Source of the DNA: Mrakia gelida
Lineage: Eukaryota > Basidiomycota > Tremellomycetes > Cystofilobasidiales > Mrakiaceae
NCBI GenBank assembly: GCA_024345305.1
Contig: BRON01000011.1
Coordinates: forward strand, 806,001-870,000
DNA length: 64,000 nucleotides
Direction: 5' to 3'
Both the position numbers and the translations under genes were made by a program. The stretch's first letter is position 1; the number at the start of each line of letters is the position of its first letter. The notes beneath the pieces were generated by a model. It worked only from the letters and a program-made list of their open reading frames with translations, was not told where the DNA came from and did not search any database. Positions 22,463-32,800 of this stretch are shown here, one piece after another.

Positions 22463-22470
22463 TCCGCCCG
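22463..22470 (+). repeat. 8-bp target-site duplication, right copy
   Basis: TCCGCCCG directly follows the right terminus and is identical to 21842-21849. Confidence 0.93.
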
Positions 22471-22827
22471 CTTCTTGAACGCTTCCTTGACCCTCCTCTG
22501 TTCCTCCACCATCCTCCTCTTGTTCTCCTTTCGAGTCTGCCAACGCTCCCGCCGTATCGTGTGAGCCGCGTAAATTCTCAGAGCTCTAGCCTGTTGCTCT
22601 GGGGTTGCGAGCCGTCCCTTGACGGTTGAGGTCTGGGCGAGGGAGGGAGAGGAGGCGACTGGGAGGGTGTCGATGTTGAGTCGAACGTCGTGGGTTGGGA
22701 GGGAGGAGGACTCGGCGATGGTTTCGTCGAGAGGGCTGGGGGTGGGAGAGGAGTAGGGGGGTAGGTCCATCTTAGAGGAGTGGAGGTGAGGGGAAGACGA
22801 GAACTTCAGAGGAGGGAAGCGAGGCAA

Positions 22828-23273
22828 CGGAAGAGGAAAGGAAGCGAAACCGCGCCGTGAGCTCGTTTGTTTTTGTTTTCGGTCTACGGCTCGAAAGATA
22901 GAGAAAGAGACTGTGATACGTACAGTACTTGCTCGTTGAGACGAGAAAGAGAGTGAGCTCGATTCTTGAGGCGGGTGGTGGACGTGGGTGAGTCAGAAGT
23001 AAAGGAAAGTCTCGAAGCGAAATAAAGATCAACACGCCTCCCGTCCCGTCGCCCTGATCGGTACCTCAATCACACAGCCCCTCGTTCCCTCCTTCTCCTC
23101 CCTTTTCTGGTCTGATCGACGCGTCGGTGGTCAAGCCCTATCTCTCGTTCTCGTGGTCAGAAGGCAAACGAATCGAACAGTCGCGCCGCGTCGTGGTTTG
23201 CGTTGCTTTTGACTCAATTAGAAGACTCCACAGCGGCCAGGTCTCGAGCACGTGCTATGTACTGTACACTTAC
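22828..23273. other. Upstream region of the interrupted gene / 3' flank of copy 2
   Basis: This probably contains the promoter of the minus-strand membrane-protein gene. The right end is sequence that has replaced the normal C-terminal coding part of family copy 2. No separate gene is supported. Confidence 0.45.
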
Positions 23274-24291
23274 TTAGGTCTGAGGTTGATCTCGAGATCT
23301 CGGTGTGACAAGAACAGCGCATTTACCCGATGCTGTTCGGTTCTTTGTCGCGTTGAGCTTTCTGCTTTTCTTCTTTGTTTGGTGAGGATCGAAGAGGCGG
23401 AGGATGTTGTCCCACTTGTCGAGTTCGAAATCTCCCTTGAAGACGAGTTGGAGGTTGTGAACCGGGAGCGGAGGTGGATTGGAGGAGAAGCCGAGGGTGG
23501 AGACGAGGAGCTCGTGAGTCGACTTGTCTGGGGAGGGTGAGTCTCCCACGAGGGATACCTTTTTGGGATGGAGGAAGGGAGCGATGCGAGATTGTGGGTC
23601 GTCAAACTGATGCAAGAGACCCAAAGGCGTTAGATTCACGAGAGGGAGTACGGTTGGAACGAAAGCAGGGACTGGAGCTCACCCTCTTCCTTAGAAACGA
23701 GCAGGCTGCCTCGTAGTCCAGCCAGACTCTGCCGCCGAAGATGTACTTGGAGGCGACCTCGAAGATCCTGAACGAGACTCGACAGAGGGATCCCTGATCG
23801 TCTTCGGAAAGAAGAACGAAGGTTGCGTCAAGGAGCTCGACGGGGAGGGAGAGGAGCGAGGTGGGAGGTCCAGATGCGACGACGGCAGGAGGGAGGACCT
23901 CGTACTTCTCCTGGTTAGAGTGTAGCAGATTAATCACAGCAACTGAAAGCTTTGAAGGAACGAAAGGGGAGGAAGGAAAGGAGGGACGAACGAGAGACCA
24001 GAGCCATCGACCTTCGTCTTCCTTCCCTTCCTCCCTTCGACTCTCCCAAACCCAGAACCCTCCAGTTGACGAAGATCTGATGAGCTCCCCGATGACCTTG
24101 TCCTGATCCTTCTTCTCTCGCTTGAGGAGAGCGACCTCCGACTTGAGCGAGGCGTTCTCTGAAGAGAGACGAGCGACGAGGGATGCTTGAGCTTCGTTGT
24201 TGGACGGGAGGGAGGAGACCGTGGAGACGAGCTCGGGAAGGCAGCGAACCTGCTCCTGAAGCTGAGTGATTTGTGAGGCGAGGAGATCCAT
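23274..24291 (-). CDS. Coiled-coil/F-box-like family protein, copy 2 (C-terminally shortened)
   Basis: The exons are 23992-24291 (300 nt), 23683-23910 (228 nt) and 23274-23606 (333 nt), giving about 286 residues. Exon 1 carries the coiled coil (LVARLSSENASLKSEVALL) and GGFWVWESRREEGKEDEGR. Exon 2 carries EKYEVLPP and the F-box-like LLSLPVELLDATFVLL. Exon 3 follows the family only as far as about LDKWDNILRLFDPH, then changes to unrelated basic sequence and stops, so the conserved LPPTIRF...LLVEGTE half is missing. The exon sizes match copies 4 and 6 exactly in exons 1 and 2. The 5' flank is nearly the same as that of copy 4. It is either a functional short form or a decaying copy; no in-frame stop or splice defect is visible. 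Confidence 0.65.
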
Positions 24292-24566
24292 CTTGGGAGA
24301 TATGAGGAAGAGGTTCGAAGGAGTCGAGAGGTGAAAACTCGTCGGGAAAGGAAGGAGGAGGGTGGGGACAAGAAGGTGAGCTCGCTCGAGTTCGCTCCTT
24401 CCCTCAAAACCGTCAGCATTCATTTCCTTTCTTTTCATTTCTTGCTACATGACGAGACCGTCTTCAGAAGGCGTAGCTCAGATTCCTTCTTATCAGAGCG
24501 CAAAAAAAAAGACTGGAAGACGCCTGAGGTTCTGCTTCAAGCCGACGTAGTGAAACGAGTGAAGGA
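24292..24566 (-). repeat. Duplicated upstream block shared with copy 4
   Basis: Read on the minus strand, this block closely matches 36330-36611 on the plus strand, including ACGTCGGCTTGA(A/G)GCAG, CCTCAGGCGTCTTCCAGTC, TGCGCTCTGATAAGA and GCTGACGGTTTTGAGGGAAG. It therefore carries the leader and probably the promoter of family copy 2, inherited in one duplication with copy 4. Confidence 0.85.
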
Positions 24567-24817
24567 GTCGACGGGAGATGGAGTCTGAGGTGTCGAGGGG
24601 GTTTGCATACGGTAGCTGACGAGCTTTAGTAAAATTTGATGGATTTCTTGTCGCTACATCCCCTTCAGCAAGATGTCGAAGCACGACCGGGGGTCCAGCA
24701 GACGGACGTCGACGCGTCGAGATCGATCTCGATCCTTCTCTTCTTCTGTTCCTCTTCCGAGACAGAACATCAAAATGACGACACAAAGGAAGACGAGAAC
24801 TAGCCTAGGCTACCTAT
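24567..24817. other. Spacer between copies 2 and 3
   Basis: No gene is seen. There is a GACGCGTC palindrome near 24710 and a short CTAT tetranucleotide run near 24815-24830. The right end is the 3' flank of copy 3. Confidence 0.5.
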
Positions 24818-26160
24818 CTATCTATCTACCCTCTTCTGGTTCTCCTCCTCCTCTCGAACCCGATCCTGCTCGATCCTCAACACCGCCAAAACCGAGCGCG
24901 ACTTCTCCTCGCTCGACAAGGACTCGATACTACGATCCGCAAACGTGCTCTCAAAATCAATAGCCTCAACTTTCACCATCCCCTTCCTCCCATCCACATA
25001 TCCAGTCTTCAGCCACGTTTCAAGCTGCCCCTTCGACCCTGCTTCAAACGACCACTCCCAGATCGACCCGTCCTTCCTCCCCGCGACCTCTTCCTCGGGA
25101 AAGACGAGTACCGACCCGGGTCCGATGCTAGTCACCGATTCCAGTCGATCCCAGATCCGACGGTAATACATTTTGTCAATGTTGCTGCGAACTACGACGC
25201 ATCGGTGGAGGGAGGGAGGTTGACCTGTTTGGAGGGTGAGGGTGAGATGGGTCGGTTGAACGTGGGGGAGGAGGTTGGACCAGGTGTGGAGTGCATCGTA
25301 GACGGAGTGGGTAGCTCGAACGACGAGGTGGTCGATGGGGAGGGGAGGAAGGGATTGGGTGAACTTGATGTGAGCGAGATGGGAGAACTCGAAAGCGAAG
25401 GGTTCGCTGAAGTATCCCTCGGGTGGGCCGTCGTTTCCGTCTGACTCGTCCTTGTTGTAGAAGTTGAGGGTGAGTTGGGAGGTAGTGAGAAGAGGGGTGA
25501 GGCGTGAGGTTTTGAAGCCTTTGAGCTGAGAGGGAAACGAAAGAGGTGGAAGTGTTAGATCGTCGTGCCGCGAGAGCGACGCGGAGAGAAGAGGCGATGG
25601 AACGGAGGGTGAAGAACACTAACCCTTGGAAACATGTACATCCCGGCCATTCGGGGGTTCCAGAGTTCGACCTTCGAGTGTAGGAGAGGACCGAAGAGTT
25701 CCAGAAGTCGGAAGGAAAGGCGAGCCTAGACGGCTCGTTCGGGCAGGTCCGCGGAGAAGAAGATGATTCGAAGGAGCTCGATGGGGAGGGAGGAGAAGGT
25801 CGCAGGAGGACGATTGTTGGGATGAGGTAAGGGTTGCCGAGTCTTGATTTGATAAGGTAGAGAAAGGAGAAGGAGTCAGGTCGATGGCGGGAAGGACTCG
25901 GAACAACGAGCTCGACTTACTCCAGCCCATTTCCAGCGACCGTTCCCTGTCCCCTCCAGCCTCTCCCACTCCCAGACACCTCCCGGGAAGATCTTCTCCT
26001 CTAGCTGACGGATGGCCACGTCCTTCGATTCCTTCTCGGAGGCGAATCGATCGAGGAGAGCCACTTGAGCTTGGACGGTCGAAGAGAGCTGAGCGATGGT
26101 TGCTGCTTGACGACGAGCTTGTTCTTGAAGTTGAGCGATCTGAGAAGCGATGAGATCCAT
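24818..26160 (-). pseudogene. Coiled-coil/F-box-like family, copy 3, with in-frame stop codon
   Basis: This is the most divergent member. Exon 1 (25921-26160, 240 nt) has the coiled coil (MDLIASQIAQLQEQARRQ) and a reduced Trp motif, PGGVWEWERLEGTGNGRWKW. Exon 2 (25624-25842) has the F-box-like core FSSLPIELLRIIFFSADL, followed by TAG at 25726-25728 in frame; reading then continues cleanly as ARLSFRLLELFGPLL. Exon 3 reads on to a stop at 24818 (HLAHIKFTQSLPPLPIDHL, then RRIWDRLESVTSIGPGSVLV). The single TAG could be a CAG-to-TAG change, making this a young pseudogene, a readthrough gene or a sequencing error. Long open exon 3 argues that loss is recent. Exon 2 is 219 nt, compared with 228 nt in the other five copies. 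Confidence 0.6.
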
Positions 26161-26389
26161 CTTGGATGGGAAAGAGGTGAATTTGGATGGAGAGAAGGAT
26201 GTGGTTGGGAGGGAACGAGGTGAAACCTCCGGGAGCTGAACCTCTTCAGCCTTCGTCTCGATTCGACAACGGAGAGACCTCCCAAACAGCCATCACCTCA
26301 CCAAAGCAGCTCTTTTCTCCTTCCACCACACTCCCTTGACTCTTCTCCTTCCCGTCTCCCACCCCTTCTTCCCAAAACTCGAATCAAAA

Positions 26390-27320
26390 ATGGCCGACGT
26401 TGCTGAGAAAGTGAAGGAGTTCGTGGATCTGCCTCAGTCGTTCTTGAAGGAGGGAACTCAGGTCAGTCTCCAGCTCGCCTTCCGCCTCCTGAGCTCAAGC
26501 TGACTTGTTCCTTCCATTCTTGGATTGATAGTTCATGACTCGGTGTGCTAAGCCAACACAAAAGGGTCAGTCTTCAAGGCGAACGAGAGGAGGAGAGCTG
26601 AGCGATGGAAGGGAGGGAGGTGCGAGGCGAGCTCGCTGGCAACATCGAGGTTGAGCTCGGATGGCTTTCCTCGACTGCTGGAGCTCATTCCGACACCTCG
26701 AGGACACTGTCTGAGAGCTCTAGAGTGTAGTTGAGGGTGGTCGAGGGGTGGAAGAACATATGTATCGCTGGCAGAGCTCGTTCAAGTCTCACGACCGATC
26801 GACCTCGACCTCGACCCTCCTCCTCCTTCCCTCCTCGAGCTCATCAACGAGCGAGAGCTGGCTCTCACCCCCTACATCTCGTCGTCACCTCCTACACTTC
26901 ATACCGCCTGCCACCCTCTTAACTCCTCGCGACTCCTATCCCATCCCTTCATCACCCATCAAGCTCACTCGTCCCTTCCCTCTCTCCCTCTCTCCCTCCT
27001 CCCATACTGACCTCTTCCCTCCTCCTCTCTCTCCGTTCACAGAGTACTTCGAGATCTGCCGAGCAGTCGCGATAGGGTTCGCCGTTATGGGCTTCCTGGG
27101 GTACTTCGTCAAGCTGATTCACATCCCTATGTTCGTCCTCCCTCTCCCCTTCTTGACCTCGAGCCCTTCGCCGTCGAGCTGACCATTCCTTTTCCCATCT
27201 CCTCTCTGCAGCAACAACATCCTGGTGTACGTGTCTCGTTCTCGCCCCTTCGAAGCTGCTGGAGTATATTCTGAGCCGACCTCTCTGTTTTCCTTTGCTC
27301 TTCGCAGTGGTGGTGCTTAA
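26390..27320 (+). CDS. SSS1: Sec61 gamma subunit of the ER translocon (Sss1 type)
   Basis: This is a tail-anchored subunit of the Sec61 protein-conducting channel of the endoplasmic reticulum. The spliced product is about 70 residues and starts [20 protein letters not shown]. It contains the family signature [13 protein letters not shown], then [20 protein letters not shown] (the single membrane helix), and ends with VKLIHIPINNILVGGA. It matches the family from end to end. A short exon of 15 nt lies at 27212-27226. The intron at 26566-27042 is about 477 nt, several times the usual 60-100 nt here, and I see no convincing snoRNA boxes in it. Confidence 0.96.
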
Positions 27321-27879
27321 ACTTCGGACGCTGGACGTCGGGACGAGATGGACGAGGGAGAGAGGGCGAGCTTCGAGTCGAGGGTTTCTTTTCGTAGTCT
27401 GGCCAGATCTTGGCCCTCTTCGGTATCATGACGATCTCATACTTGGAAGGAAAGGCCAGCTTGGGAGACCAGGAGAGAAAGCTCAGCCTTGCTTTTTGCG
27501 AACCTCCGACCTCGACGCGATCGTTCTTTCGTCCAAGCAGCGCCTCTCGTCCCTCTTTCGCACCCCTCAAGCCCTAACCTCGACTTCAGAGCACTCTTTG
27601 CATGTCAGGGAAGAGACTCCACGTCGCTCTCTCTTTTCGAGCTCGACCTGCCGCCTCGCAAGCGAGCGACGCGTCCTCTTTTCTCCTCCCCTCTCCGACC
27701 CCAACTCGTCAGAGAAGCAGATCATGAAAAGCCATCGTAAGATACACGAGCGAGAAGATCAAAAGTGAACATCAACAGCGAGAGAAAGGTAAAGATACAC
27801 GACGTCGAAAGCAAGAGCAAAAGCAAAACGAAAACGAAGAGCCCAAACGCGTCGTCCCCTCCCCTTCCCCCTCCCTCCT
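27321..27879. other. Convergent 3' flanks of SEC61 gamma and the J-domain gene
   Basis: No gene is seen. A-rich AAGCAAAAGCAAAACG-type sequence at about 27790-27840 lies beside the J-domain gene's stop codon. A GACGCGTC palindrome lies near 27667. Confidence 0.55.
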
Positions 27880-29674
27880 CTAAACCCCAACCAGCTCCCC
27901 AACCTCCACCCCCCTCCCACCACCCAACCCACCCATTGTCATAGCCGGCACCACCCCTCCACCCCCTTCCACAGGTCTCAACGAACTCCCCTCAGGCAAA
28001 TCCCTCGCAGGATTCCCCGGTTCCCTCACCCCAGCCGCAACCAACTCCTTTCTCCTCTCCTTCGCCGTCAACGGCCTCTTCCCCGTCCCACTCCCACTCC
28101 CCGCCCCCTCCTCTCCATCCCTCGCATGCGACCTTATCACCCTCACCATCCCCGGCATCTGCTGCCTCGGCCCAATGAACCCTGGTGGATATGTCAGGTT
28201 CTTCAACCTCCGAGCTTCACGAGCGGCACGGTTGTCGCGAAGTTCCTCCTCGATCATCTCCTGGGAGCGAATGACCGCTTCGGCCATGGAGGGTTCCTTC
28301 AACGTTGATCCTGAGGAGTATTCCTTCCGCATCATGGCCAGGACTTCGGCTTGGAACTTCTCCTCCCTGGCTCGTTCCTCTCGAGCTCGGAAGCGAGCGA
28401 GACGGGATTCGACGGCTGGACGCCATTCGCCTCGACCTCGGGCGTTGTCTTCTGCGTCGCGGAGGGAGGAGACGGCGGAGGAGTGGGAGGCTTTGAGAGC
28501 GGTGTCGTAGTTGTTGGCGGAGTTGGAGGAGAGGAGGATGCCGAAGAACATCTGCGAGGAGAGGAGGTACACGAGCGAGCAGAGGAGAAGTGTCAGAGAG
28601 GAAATTTGAGGAGGCAGGACGGGGAGGGAAGGAGGAGGGAGAGAGAAAGAGAGAGAGGGACGCGTCTCGCCTCGCCTCGTCTTCGTTCTCGTTCAAACTC
28701 ACCCAGCAAAGCAACCAAGTCACCAACCGATCCTTCGACTGCTTATCCATCACCGTCGTCCCACCTCCATTATGAAAGTTCCCATACGGCGAACTGTTCC
28801 TGCTCTGGTTCCACGCTCTCGAGAACGGGTCTCCGTACGGCGAGGTTGGATTCCGAGGAGGAGGTCGAGTCGAGTTGGTGAAGGGGGAGGAACGAGGATT
28901 GTCTGAACGACCTTCCCAGGTCGTCCAGCGAGTGGAGTTGGGGTTGTAGTGAGGGTCTTGTTTCCATGCGGTGGCGGGTTTGGGGACCTACGAGAAGAAG
29001 GAAGGGAGGAGGAGGAGAAGGCAAGGTGAGCTCGAGCGGAGGAGAGCGATGGCGATGGAGAGGACGAAGGAGATGGGAGAAGAGAGGGAGATGGGGACTT
29101 ACTCGGTAGCGTTGTTGACTAGGGAGTGAAGAAGATGAAAGTAAGAGCGCGAAAGATGGTGAGCTTGGAGGAAAGGAAAGGAAGGAAGGGCGGACGTCAC
29201 ACGAGCTGTCGAATCGAAGCTCACTTGATGTAAGATGCTCGCTTCTCGGCCGTCCCTAGCGTCTCGTAGGCAGTTTGAAGAAGGTGAAAGCGGTCCTGTA
29301 GAAAGCTAGAATCAGCCTCTATCGCTGACAGGAGTCGAGAGAGCGAGGGCGGGCTGACTTTTGCAGGTATTGGATGGGTATCTGGTGTTGAGCTCTGTTG
29401 AGCATCAGGATGAAGCGTTCGAACTCGCTCGTAGTCTAGCCATCCCAAACAACACCAACAAGGTCAGAAGTCGATTCAGATGATAGCCAGAGGGTAGATG
29501 TTACTAACAGGCTGCTTTTACTTCTGCTGCTGAAGCGTTCTCCTTCACTCCGAGGACCTGCCAGAGGGTCGGGTTGGGAGTCCGTGGAAAGTCGTAGGTC
29601 GGAGAACGTGAAGGGTTCGAAGAGGAGGCGAAAGATCGACGTGAGGGCACGATGAGGGGAAGGCTTTTATGCAT
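27880..29674 (-). CDS. J-domain (DnaJ-like) membrane protein, probably mitochondrial
   Basis: This is an Hsp70 co-chaperone of about 430 residues. Exon 1 (29509-29674) starts MHKSLPLIVPSRRSFASSS, an Arg/Ser-rich start of mitochondrial-presequence type. It runs into the J domain: LWQVLGVKENASAAEVKAA, then YYERVRTLHPDAQQ with the essential HPD, and RFHLLQTAYETLGTAEKRA. After the J domain comes a 100-residue Asn/Ser/Pro/Gly-rich stretch, then one hydrophobic helix (LVTWLLCWMFFGILL). A charged C-terminal region (ARGRGEWRPAVESRLARF) follows, ending in a Gly/Val-rich tail. The arrangement (N-terminal J, single membrane span) is like other membrane-anchored J proteins such as DNAJC30-type, but I cannot assign an orthologue. 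Five introns splice in frame. It is divergent from RRP5 with 217 bp between the two starts. Confidence 0.82.
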
Positions 29675-29891
29675 CCAAACCGAGAAGAGAAAGAAGGGGA
29701 ACGAGGGGATTGGGCGATCTGATGCTAGAGGGAGTTGAAGGAGAGAAGGAAGGGAAGGGAACCTCGGATCGAGCTCAGCCAGGTTGACTCCGCTTCAAGC
29801 TCGACAATTTCGCGAAGTTCTCGAGCTCACCTCAACTCCCTCCCTCTCCCCTCCCCCCTCCCTTCCCCCCTTCCCCCTTCCTCTCCCAACC

Positions 29892-32800
29892 ATGGCTCCT
29901 CCTCCTTCGAAAGGGAAGAAGCGAGCGGCGGAAGATTCATCCAAGCCTGCTTTCAAGAAGTCCAAGCCTACGACCGAGAAGGCTCCCGTTCAACCTCAGC
30001 AACCCCGAACGATCCCTACGACAGCCACCCAGGGACCTCCCACCCTCCCTTACAAGTCCTCGCTCGTTCAGGACGACGTCGACTTCCCTCGAGGAGGAGG
30101 ATCTGCTTTGACCCCTTTCGAGTTCAAGGAGGCGACCAACGAGGCGAGGAAGGAAGCTGATGCTGATGCGAGAGTCGAGGTCAGTTCAACTTCTTTCGAG
30201 CTCGTTCTTGCTAATAGAAGCTCTTGTTCGAGACTTCGAAGCTGACCAAACCATTACCTCGACTCGTATGTAGGACTCTGCCGCTGCTGCTAAGAAGGCC
30301 AAGCTGAAGGGCAAGCAGAGAGAGGGAGCTGCTCCTGGAGGAAAGAAATCCAAAGCTGCTGCTGCCTCCTCCGCCTCGGCTGGAGTGGACTCTGAGACTT
30401 TCCGTGAGTATACTTTTCACTCTTGGACTTTGATCTATACATCCTCGAGGTCACGGAAAGCTGACCGTACCCTTCTTTGCCTTGACAGGTGTCGAGCACT
30501 TGAACTACAAGGTCAGTCTGCGATTCTCCTCCCTTGGTTCGAAAGTCTTTTGAGCTCGCACTCTCCTCCCTCCCTTCGCTTCCTTCCTTCAACACTTCTT
30601 CGTCCCTTCCCTTCTCCGAGCTGACTGTCCCAACTCTATTATCTTCTCTTAGCGTCTCTCCATCGGAACTCCCCTCTTCGGTCGAATTCACTCCATCCAC
30701 CCTCTTCACCTCGTCGTCTCCCTTCCCAACCAAATGTTCGCTCACGTCCCCATCACCCAAATCTCCCAAGCTCTCACCACCCGACTCAACGCCCTCTCCC
30801 CTTCCGACGACGGAGAGGAATCCGAGGACGAGGAGGAGGACGTCCCTTCCCTCGAGGTCTTCTTCAAGGTCGGACAGTACGTTCGAGCCAACGTTACCGC
30901 GTTGCACCTCGTTGGAACGTCGAGTCCTGCTGCTCTGGAGGGATGGAAGCCGAGAGATGAGATGGAGAGGAGTTGCAGGAGAGTGGAGCTTACGTTGGAC
31001 CCTAAGACGGTCAACGAGGGGATCAAGAAGGTTGATTTGGAGGAGGGATTCGTGAGTCTGCCGCCTTCGTTCGACGCGAGCTCGAGTTGAGTTTCGAGAG
31101 CTGAACTTTCGCTTCTTTCTCATCATTATTAGTGCCTGTCAGCTGCTGTTCAGAGCATCGAGGATCACGGATACATCCTCGACTTTGGTATGCCCGACCT
31201 CCAGGGCTTCCTCTCGTTCAAGGACGTCAAGGAGTTCACTCCTAACTCGATCTCGAAGGATGGTCAGTTCGCGTCGTCCCTCCTTTCTCTCGCTCTGTTC
31301 TCCTCGCTGACGATCTTCCTTCGCTCCTAACAGGTCGACATCTCCAAGTCGGACAGCTCATCGATACCTGCGTCCTCAAGATGGCCGAGAACAAGCGAAC
31401 CTGCACTTTCACCGTCTCCGCTACCAAGCTCGCGACTTCCTCTGTTCGTCCCATTCTCTCCCCTCTTCCCTGGTCCTTCGCTCGTGCTGACTCTTTCCTC
31501 TTCCTTTATCACAGCTCACCAATGTCTCCTCCATCACCTCCCTCCTACCCGGAACCCTCGTCCAAGCTCTCATCACCGCCGTCGTCCCAGGATCAGGTCT
31601 CAACCTCAAGCTCCTCGGTTTCTTCGACGGAACCGTTGACTCGTTCCACATTCCTCCTCAGCAGGCCGACGACATCGCCAACTCGTACAAGATCGGAAAG
31701 AAGATCAAGGCTAGGATCACTTACCTCACGACGAGCGCGGCGGATCAGACTCAGAGGTTCGGGTTGAGTTTGCTCCCTCATGTGCTTGCACTCGGAGACC
31801 AGACTCCTCCTGAGGGAAGTGGAGCGGAGAGCATGGAGGAGTTTGCCGAGATCGGAACGGTGTTCGAGAGGGTTACGGTTGTGAGGGTTGAAAGCGAGTG
31901 GGGGTTGGTCGTGGATGTTGACGATGGAGTTCGAGGATACGTTCATGTGAGTCACGTCTCGTCGTTTCCTCTCGTCTTTTCCTTCTTCCTTCCTTCTTTC
32001 TTCCCCGCTTACCTTCTTTCCTCTCCCTCCTCACGCGTAACCAGATCTCCCAACTCGCCGACGAGCACACCGCCACCCTCTCTGGAACCACCGGACCCTT
32101 CAAGGTCGGCTCGACCCACAAGGCTCGAGTCGTCGGAATGGCCTCCCTCGACGGTCTCATCCAGCTCTCCTTCAAGCCCTCCGTCCTCGAGAAGAAGTTC
32201 ATGAAGGTCTCGGAAGTCGTCGTCGGAGAGATCATGAAGGGAACCATCAAGCGACTCACTTCGAACGGACTCTTCATCGACCTTCACGGATCCGTCGACG
32301 GAGTCGTCTGGCCTTTGCACTACGCCGACATCAAGCTCAAGAACCCCGAGAGGAGGTTCAAGGTTGGAACTGTTGTGAAGTGCAGGGTGAGTCGCTCGTT
32401 TCTCTTCCTCGAACCTCTACCACGAGGACGAGGACCGCGAAAGACGAGGACGCGAAACCTGAGCTAACTCGACGCGTCTCTCCTCCCCTTCCCCACCTTC
32501 GCTTTTGTAGATCCTCACCGCCGAGCCCGAGAAGGGACGAGTCTCCATCACTCTCAAGAAGACCCTCGTCGACTCCGATCTCCCCATCGTCGCTTCGTTC
32601 GAGGACGCTCAGGTCGACACCATCACCGACGGAGTCGTCTCGAGGTTCTTGGACAAGGGAATGCTCGTCGATATGTACGGTGGTATTCGAGCTTTCGTTC
32701 CCGTTGGAGAGGCTAGGTGAGTCTGTTGAACCCGATCTCCTCGTTTCGTTCTCATTCTCGTTCGCGTTCGTTCTGACGCGTCTCGCTCGCTTCCCTTCGT

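Larger units (their letters stand above)
21435..22827 (-). pseudogene. Small membrane-protein gene interrupted by a DNA transposon
   Basis: This minus-strand gene of unknown function is split by the mobile element at 21850-22462. The 5' part (22471-22827) encodes a Ser/Pro-rich start and a basic helix (RRERWQTRKENKRRMVEEQ). It then runs into the element and stops within nine codons. Beyond the element the same frame resumes (MYFYLFCLTLADAFEDLRED) after one copy of the 8-bp target site is discounted. After an intron (about 21607-21691) the 3' exon gives two hydrophobic stretches (LFVVLLVFLFLGFLTFM) and stops at 21435-21437. The frames on both sides match exactly and carry no other stops, so the damage is due to the insertion alone and appears recent. 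As sequenced, the protein would lose both membrane segments. An inner start at 22770 (MDLPPYSS) is possible. I do not recognise the family. Confidence 0.75.

Noticed and set aside
22828..23110. Second inverted-repeat element near copy 2
   Set aside because: Only short, scattered complementary words were found, with no defined ends or target duplication.
30290..31126. 278-codon minus frame antisense to RRP5
   Set aside because: It mirrors the strong codon bias of RRP5 exons; no splice signals exist on that strand.
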